This document shows positions 60,112 through 64,000 of a DNA stretch of 64,000 bases, piece by piece. The notes under the pieces were generated by a model that saw nothing but the letters and a program-made list of their open reading frames with translations, had not been told where the DNA came from and did no database searches. This DNA comes from Natroniella sulfidigena (GTDB lineage: Bacteria; Bacillota; Halanaerobiia; Halobacteroidales; Halobacteroidaceae). The stretch lies in assembly GCF_023223645.1 (NCBI RefSeq), contig NZ_JALKBY010000014.1, positions 21,294 to 85,293 on the forward strand, in the 5' to 3' direction. How positions within the stretch are numbered: the stretch's first letter is position 1; each line of letters starts with the position of its first letter. A program made the position numbers and the translations under genes.

Positions 60112-60783
60112 ATGAAAAATAAAAAGCTTTCTCTGTTATTAGCATTGCTGTTAATAATAAATGCTACTTTACCTGTATTGGCTAGTGGTCAAATTGAAGA
60201 TCTTTCTAGTGATCATTGGGCTTATCAAAGTGTAGTTGAATTGGTTGAAAGAGGTTATATGTCACTATATGAAGATAATAAGTTTCAAGGAGAAGATGAG
60301 GTTACTAGGTATGAGTTAGCAGAGATAATAGCTAAGATGTTGGAGAATATAGAACAAGGACGGGTAACAGCTGAAGAAGATGATATGTTAACTTTAAAAA
60401 AGTTGGCTACTGAATTTCGTGAGGAATTAGTGGAGCTAATGCAGCAAAATAAGGAGTTAGAAGAAGGTATTGAGGGGCTAGAGCAAGAACAATTAATTAT
60501 AAGGGAAGACTTAATTAAGACTAATGATCGGGTTAATGATTTGGGCCAACAAGCAAGTGAAATCATAAAAGATTTGGAAGAAGAATCAACTAAAATTATG
60601 ACTTTACAGACTCAGGTTGAGCAATTGCAATCTGAAAATAAAGCATTGAGATCACATGTTGAAGATTTAGAGCAGGGTTTAGGAACTACTGGAAGTCAAG
60701 AAGAGATTGATAGATTGAATCGCAGGTTTTTCTGGTTAGCAGGAGGAACGGCAGTTACTGCGTTGTTGTTGCTTGGGAATTAG
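60112..60783 (+). CDS. SLH-domain, coiled-coil envelope protein with C-terminal anchor
   Basis: A 223-residue protein: signal peptide to about residue 25, one S-layer homology domain (about 28-85; LSSDHWAYQSVVELVERGYMS ... VTRYELAEIIAKML), a long coiled coil (about 95-200), and a terminal hydrophobic segment (WLAGGTAVTALLLLG). OmpM-type proteins of diderm Firmicutes use SLH plus coiled coil to tie the outer membrane to the wall, but with a barrel at the end; here only a helix is present. It starts three bases after the previous gene. Confidence 0.8.
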   Translation: MKNKKLSLLLALLLIINATLPVLASGQIEDLSSDHWAYQSVVELVERGYMSLYEDNKFQGEDEVTRYELAEIIAKMLENIEQGRVTAEEDDMLTLKKLATEFREELVELMQQNKELEEGIEGLEQEQLIIREDLIKTNDRVNDLGQQASEIIKDLEEESTKIMTLQTQVEQLQSENKALRSHVEDLEQGLGTTGSQEEIDRLNRRFFWLAGGTAVTALLLLGN

Positions 60784-60843
60784 TGGTTAGTGACTAGTAA
60801 TTAGTAACTAGTAACTAGTAATTAGTAACTGGTGATTAGTAAG
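60781..60843. repeat. Heptamer array, nine units
   Basis: TAGTGGT, TAGTGAC, TAGTAAT, TAGTAAC, TAGTAAC, TAGTAAT, TAGTAAC, TGGTGAT, TAGTAAG in perfect phase. The TAG of the first unit is the stop codon of the preceding gene. No complementary arm follows. Confidence 0.9.
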
Positions 60844-60882
60844 ACGTATTAACTTTGATTTGGCTGATAAGGGGGAGTTAAG

Positions 60883-61476
60883 ATGAGATTAAAAGCAAGA
60901 ATAATACCTATCATTTCCCTAACTTTACTTTGCTTATTGTTGGCCCCCTTGGCTAGTAGTATTTTTGCACCTAATTATAATACAGCTTATGCTGATGGAA
61001 TTAGTGAACGGAGAGCTTATCAGGGATTGGCTTTAACATTATTAGCGATCTATGCGGTTGATCGATTTAGTGGTGATTCGGCTGAGGCAGAAGAGGTTGG
61101 AAATACCGTAGTAGATTATAATAATAATGATTTGGAATGGTTGGCACGAGCTGTCCATGGAGAGGCAAGAGGAGAACCTTATGATGGCCAAGTTGCAGTG
61201 GCAGCAGTTATTTTAAATCGAGTTCAAGATGATGAGTTTCCAGATGATATTTATGATGTTATTTATCAGCCGGGCCAATTTGCAGCAGTTGATGATGGAC
61301 AGATCAATCTAACTCCAAATGACACTTCTTATCAAGCTGCTAAAGAGGCGTTAAGTGGGAGAGATCCATCATTAGGAGCACTTTTCTTTTATAATCCTCG
61401 GACTGCACGGACTTTATGGTGGTTGACAAGCCGAGAAACAACTGTTCAAATTGGGGATCATGTTTTTGCGAAATAA
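60883..61476 (+). CDS. SleB/CwlJ-family cell wall hydrolase
   Basis: A 197-residue protein with an N-terminal signal or anchor (about 10-30) and a hydrolase_2 domain: NDLEWLARAVHGEARGEPYDGQVAVAAVILNRV with the catalytic Glu, FPDDIYDVIYQPGQFAAV, and a C-terminal LGALFFYNP. Relatives are spore cortex-lytic enzymes used in germination and similar peptidoglycan lytic enzymes. There is no LysM or other wall-binding domain. The SD is AAGGGGGAG. Confidence 0.9.
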   Translation: MRLKARIIPIISLTLLCLLLAPLASSIFAPNYNTAYADGISERRAYQGLALTLLAIYAVDRFSGDSAEAEEVGNTVVDYNNNDLEWLARAVHGEARGEPYDGQVAVAAVILNRVQDDEFPDDIYDVIYQPGQFAAVDDGQINLTPNDTSYQAAKEALSGRDPSLGALFFYNPRTARTLWWLTSRETTVQIGDHVFAK

Positions 61477-61500
61477 AAATTAAAGAAGTGATACATACTA

Positions 61501-61533
61501 GGTCTCAGAAGATGTCTTCTGAGATCTTTTTTT
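61501..61533 (+). terminator. Terminator after the SleB-like gene
   Basis: GGTCTCAGAAGA pairs with TCTTCTGAGATC (one wobble), followed by T7. Confidence 0.9.
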
Positions 61534-61543
61534 CTTACGTTAT

Positions 61544-61766
61544 ATTACAATATTGTGGCACTTTCAGTGCCACAATATTGAGTTGACAGTTTACGGTTGA
61601 CAGTTTACAGTTAAGATCAAAATCTTAAAATCTTAAGAGCTATAAAAAGCCTTAAAATTATAGCTTTAGATTGGTTTTGGGTTTAAGTTTTAAATGGTTT
61701 TAACTGTCAACCATCAACTGTTCACTGTCAACTGATATAAAGTGGCAAAGTGCCACTTTATATCAA
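61544..61766. repeat. Heptamer element with ATTACAA/ATATCAA ends and hairpin caps
   Basis: A 223-bp element. The left cap is ATTACAA plus a perfect hairpin (AATATTGTGGCAC, TTTC, complement). Then heptamers AGTTGAC, AGTTTAC, GGTTGAC, AGTTTAC, AGTTAAG at 61581-61615. The complementary set AACTGTC, AACCATC, AACTGTT, CACTGTC, AACTGAT is at 61702-61736. The right cap is AAGTGGC/GCCACTT and ATATCAA. It fills most of the gap before the his genes. Confidence 0.88.
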
Positions 61767-61801
61767 TAAGGCTTAACCTTAAACTTATGTTAAGATTTTC
61801 A

Positions 61802-61830
61802 TTGACAGGTTAGGAGATATATGTTATATT
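61802..61830 (+). promoter_or_regulatory. Sigma-A promoter of hisZ-hisG
   Basis: TTGACA at 61802-61807 and TATATT at 61825-61830 with a 17-base spacer; leader of about 45 bases without a T-box or attenuator. Confidence 0.8.
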
Positions 61831-61879
61831 TTAATAAATCATTACTTTATTTGTCTAAAGGACTAAAGGAGGAGTTAAT

Positions 61880-63151
61880 TTGACTTTTGATAAATTGCAA
61901 CGACCAGAAGGAACGAAAGATTATCTGCCCCAGATGGCAGCTAAGAAACGAGAGTTAGAAAATAAATTAAATCAGTTATTTATGAGGTGGGGCTATCAAG
62001 AAATAATAACCCCTACCTTTGAGTTTTATGATCTTTTGTCTGCAGGGACAGAGGGGTTACAAGCTAAAATGTATAAGTTTTTCAATCGGAAGGGTGAAAT
62101 TTTGGCTTTACGACCGGAGATGACAGCACCGATTGCTCGGATAGCAGCAACAGAGCTTAGAGGTCGGTCACTTCCTTTGCGGTTATGTTATCAAAGTAAT
62201 GTCTTTCGATACGAAACACCTCGAGCAGGAAGAAAGAGGGAGTTTTATCAAGCAGGAATTGAGTTATTAGGAATTGAGACCCCTCTTGGAGATGCTGAGG
62301 TGATAGCAGTTGCAGCGGAATCACTATTAGCTTCAGGATTAAATAACTTTAAGATAGATATTGGAGATGTTGATTACTTTGGGGGAATTATGAAAGCTGC
62401 TAAGATGGATCAAAGAAGTCAAGCTGAGGTTAGACAGGCTTTATCAAATAAGAACTTTGTTAAATTAGAGGAATTATTAGCAGATAGTGAGCTTAATTCT
62501 CAACAACAAGAGGCTATTTTAACTGCTCAAAATTTACGAGGTGGTTTAGAAGTTATTGATGAAGCTAAGCAACTGGTTAACAATCAAGAGTCTTTGGAGG
62601 CATTGATTAATTTAGAAGAGGTTTATCATGATTTAGAACTGTTAGGAGTTAGTGAATATATCTGCCTTGATTTGAGTGTGGTACGTAGCTTTGATTATTA
62701 TACTGGGATCGTCTTTGAAGGTTATACTAAGGATTTAGGATATACAATCTGTGGTGGAGGGCGTTATGATAAGTTGGTTGAAAAGTTTGATTATCCAATT
62801 CCTGCAACTGGATTTGCTTTAGGGATTGATCGATTGTTATTATCATTAGACAATCAAGGTTATCAATTTGAAGGAAGTAGTGTAGATACTTTGCTTTTAA
62901 GCAGTCGTGAGCAAAAAGCTAATGGTTTCAATCTAGCTAAAAAATTACGCCAAGCTGGAGAAAGTGTCGAATTAGAAATTTATGATCGCAAGTTGGAGAA
63001 AACAATCGATTATGCAGTGGAGAAAAATATAAATCGACTCTTAATTGTTGGAGTTGAGGAAGAGAGTATAGCTAAAAGTTCTACTATTAAAGAAGTGTCT
63101 GGATTGGAAGTAAGAGAGATTAAACTAAAAGAGGTGGCAGAGAATGAATAA
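61880..63151 (+). CDS. hisZ: HisZ, regulatory subunit of ATP phosphoribosyltransferase
   Basis: A 423-residue protein starting at TTG behind AAAGGAGGAG. It is a histidyl-tRNA synthetase-like core (PEGTKDYLPQMAAKKRELENKL, LRPEMTAPIARIAA, RLCYQSNVFRYE, SFDYYTGIVFEGY, GGGRYDKL) that has lost aminoacylation. It forms the hetero-octamer with the short HisG and is needed for its activity and feedback. It overlaps hisG by 8 bases. Confidence 0.94.
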   Translation: MTFDKLQRPEGTKDYLPQMAAKKRELENKLNQLFMRWGYQEIITPTFEFYDLLSAGTEGLQAKMYKFFNRKGEILALRPEMTAPIARIAATELRGRSLPLRLCYQSNVFRYETPRAGRKREFYQAGIELLGIETPLGDAEVIAVAAESLLASGLNNFKIDIGDVDYFGGIMKAAKMDQRSQAEVRQALSNKNFVKLEELLADSELNSQQQEAILTAQNLRGGLEVIDEAKQLVNNQESLEALINLEEVYHDLELLGVSEYICLDLSVVRSFDYYTGIVFEGYTKDLGYTICGGGRYDKLVEKFDYPIPATGFALGIDRLLLSLDNQGYQFEGSSVDTLLLSSREQKANGFNLAKKLRQAGESVELEIYDRKLEKTIDYAVEKNINRLLIVGVEEESIAKSSTIKEVSGLEVREIKLKEVAENE

Positions 63152-63788
63152 ATTAACTGTTGCATTACCTAAAGGGAGGCTGTTTGATCCGGCTGTTGAA
63201 ATATTAGAGCAAGCAGGTTTGATCAATCGTGAATTAGATGATGATTCTCGTAAGTTAGTCTTAAGTGATCCTAAAGAGGAGGTTGACTTTATCCTTTCTA
63301 AAGCTGTTGATGTTCAGACTTATGTTGAGCATGGGGTGGCTGATTTTGGAATAGCAGGGAAGGATATTTTATTGGAAGCAGGTGCTACTGTTTGTGAGGT
63401 GGTTGATTTAGGATTGAGTAAGTGTCGTTTGGTGGTGGCTATTCCTGAAGAGCGAGGGATTACGGAGATGGGCCAACTACCGCCAACAGGGCGAGTGGCT
63501 ACTAAGTATCCCAATGTAGCAAAGAAATTTTTTAAAGAGCAAGGAATTCAAATTGAAGTGGTTAAACTTAATGGTTCGATTGAGTTGGCCCCTTTGATTG
63601 GATTGACCGATATGATCGTTGATATAACTTCAACAGGGACGACTTTACGAGAGAACAATTTAGTGGAAGTAGCTGAAATAGCTAAATCATCGGCTAGATT
63701 GATTGTCAATAGAGTCAGCTATAAGGCTTCTCATCAGCGGATTAAAGGAGTTATTGAGCGGGTCAAGGAAGTGGTGGGTAGTAATTAG
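63144..63788 (+). CDS. hisG: HisG, ATP phosphoribosyltransferase (short form)
   Basis: A 214-residue catalytic subunit lacking the C-terminal ACT-like regulatory domain, which is why HisZ is required. TVALPKGRLFDPAVEIL, FGIAGKDIL, CRLVVAIPE, VATKYPNVAKKFF and the PRPP loop ITSTGTTLREN are all present. It makes phosphoribosyl-ATP in the first step of histidine synthesis. Its last two codons and stop lie in the heptamer array that follows. Confidence 0.95.
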   Translation: MNKLTVALPKGRLFDPAVEILEQAGLINRELDDDSRKLVLSDPKEEVDFILSKAVDVQTYVEHGVADFGIAGKDILLEAGATVCEVVDLGLSKCRLVVAIPEERGITEMGQLPPTGRVATKYPNVAKKFFKEQGIQIEVVKLNGSIELAPLIGLTDMIVDITSTGTTLRENNLVEVAEIAKSSARLIVNRVSYKASHQRIKGVIERVKEVVGSN

Positions 63789-64000
63789 TAATTAGTGATT
63801 AGTAATTAGTAACAACTAATAAGCAGTAAGCAGTAAGCAGTGAGCAGTGAGCAGTGAGCAGTGAGCAACAAGCAACAAGCAACAAGCAACAAGTTACAAG
63901 TTACAAGTTACAAGTTACAAGTCACAAGTCACAAGTCACAAGTCACAAGTCACAAGTCACAAGTCACAAGTCACAAGTCACAAGTCACAAGTCACAAGTC
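63779..64000. repeat. Long heptamer array running off the window
   Basis: At least 31 heptamers in unbroken phase: TAGTAAT-type (5), AACTAAT, AAGCAGT (3), GAGCAGT (3), GAGCAAC, AAGCAAC (3), AAGTTAC (4), AAGTCAC (11 and more). Most neighbouring blocks differ by one or two bases. It starts within the hisG end and continues past 64000. Confidence 0.95.

Noticed and set aside
63779..64000. CRISPR array
   Set aside because: The repeats are directly adjacent 7-mers without spacers, and no cas gene is present.
1..64000. tRNA, rRNA, riboswitch or T-box
   Set aside because: No cloverleaf, rRNA segment or known riboswitch core was found; the his and transporter leaders are short or lack the T-box sequence.

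Overview
The window is a gene-dense, AT-rich stretch of bacterial chromosome, with almost every gene on the + strand. The gene content points to an anaerobic, endospore-forming Firmicute that also has an outer membrane. Sporulation and Gram-positive markers are SpmA/SpmB, a SpoVK-like ATPase, a Spo0E-like peptide, a SleB-like hydrolase, CodY, RecU and a YlbF/YmcA pair. Diderm markers are two OmpH/Skp-like proteins and an ExbB-ExbD-TonB set. That mix, with an IspH-ribosomal protein S1 fusion, Hfq and a Na+-coupled NSS transporter, fits Halanaerobiales (Halobacteroidaceae-like). The taxon is an inference; no rRNA or tRNA gene was found in the window.

Layout. 1-5.1 kb: 3' part of a sensor kinase, a small acidic lipoprotein, two OmpH/Skp-like proteins, an NSS transporter and an unknown protein. 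5.1-9.1 kb: an overlooked 40-residue minus-strand gene, a PoxB-like TPP enzyme, a divergent putrescine-type aminotransferase and a SRPBCC protein. 9.4-18.3 kb: a PAS-PAS sigma-54 activator, a good sigma-54 promoter, and a CoA-transferase, GntP-type permease, SDR reductase, thiolase and second thiolase-like protein. This looks like a 3-hydroxybutyrate/acetoacetate (short-chain acyl-CoA) pathway. 18.5-26.3 kb: CodY, an unknown protein, a soluble chemoreceptor, a FlK-like thioesterase, TrkA/TrkH and a two-component pair with a G10 tract at the ribosome binding site. 26.5-39.3 kb: HtrA protease, CDF metal transporter, lipoprotein, RecU, CheY, a degenerate acylphosphatase, HARE-HTH protein, Hsp20, polyferredoxin with a cysteine protein, flavodoxin, Spo0E peptide, a frameshifted membrane gene, MBL hydrolase and a STAS protein. 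39.4-53.9 kb: a conserved block of miaB, two YlbF/YmcA proteins, mutS, mutL, miaA, a spoVK-like gene, a GTPase, hfq and the ispH-rpsA fusion. 54-64 kb: spmAB, a PHP phosphoesterase, exbB-exbD-tonB, a cohesin-like secreted protein, an SLH/coiled-coil envelope protein, a SleB-like hydrolase and hisZ-hisG.

The most unusual signal is between the genes. Many gaps carry short arrays of 6- or 7-base units, often with a second array on the far side whose units are the reverse complement, so the whole element can fold into a long hairpin. Four elements share the same outer ends (ATTACAA at the left, ATATCAA at the right) although their interiors differ; one has its centre inverted. Several arrays begin at or within about 10 bases of a stop codon. 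The last one runs off the window end as at least 31 phased heptamers whose sequence changes in steps. A second class consists of small hairpins with conserved flanks but different, still complementary, stems. Other points of interest are two genes that seem to start at AUA or AUU, overlooked small genes (one with a perfect promoter), and conserved-site substitutions in an acylphosphatase, a STAS protein and MutL.
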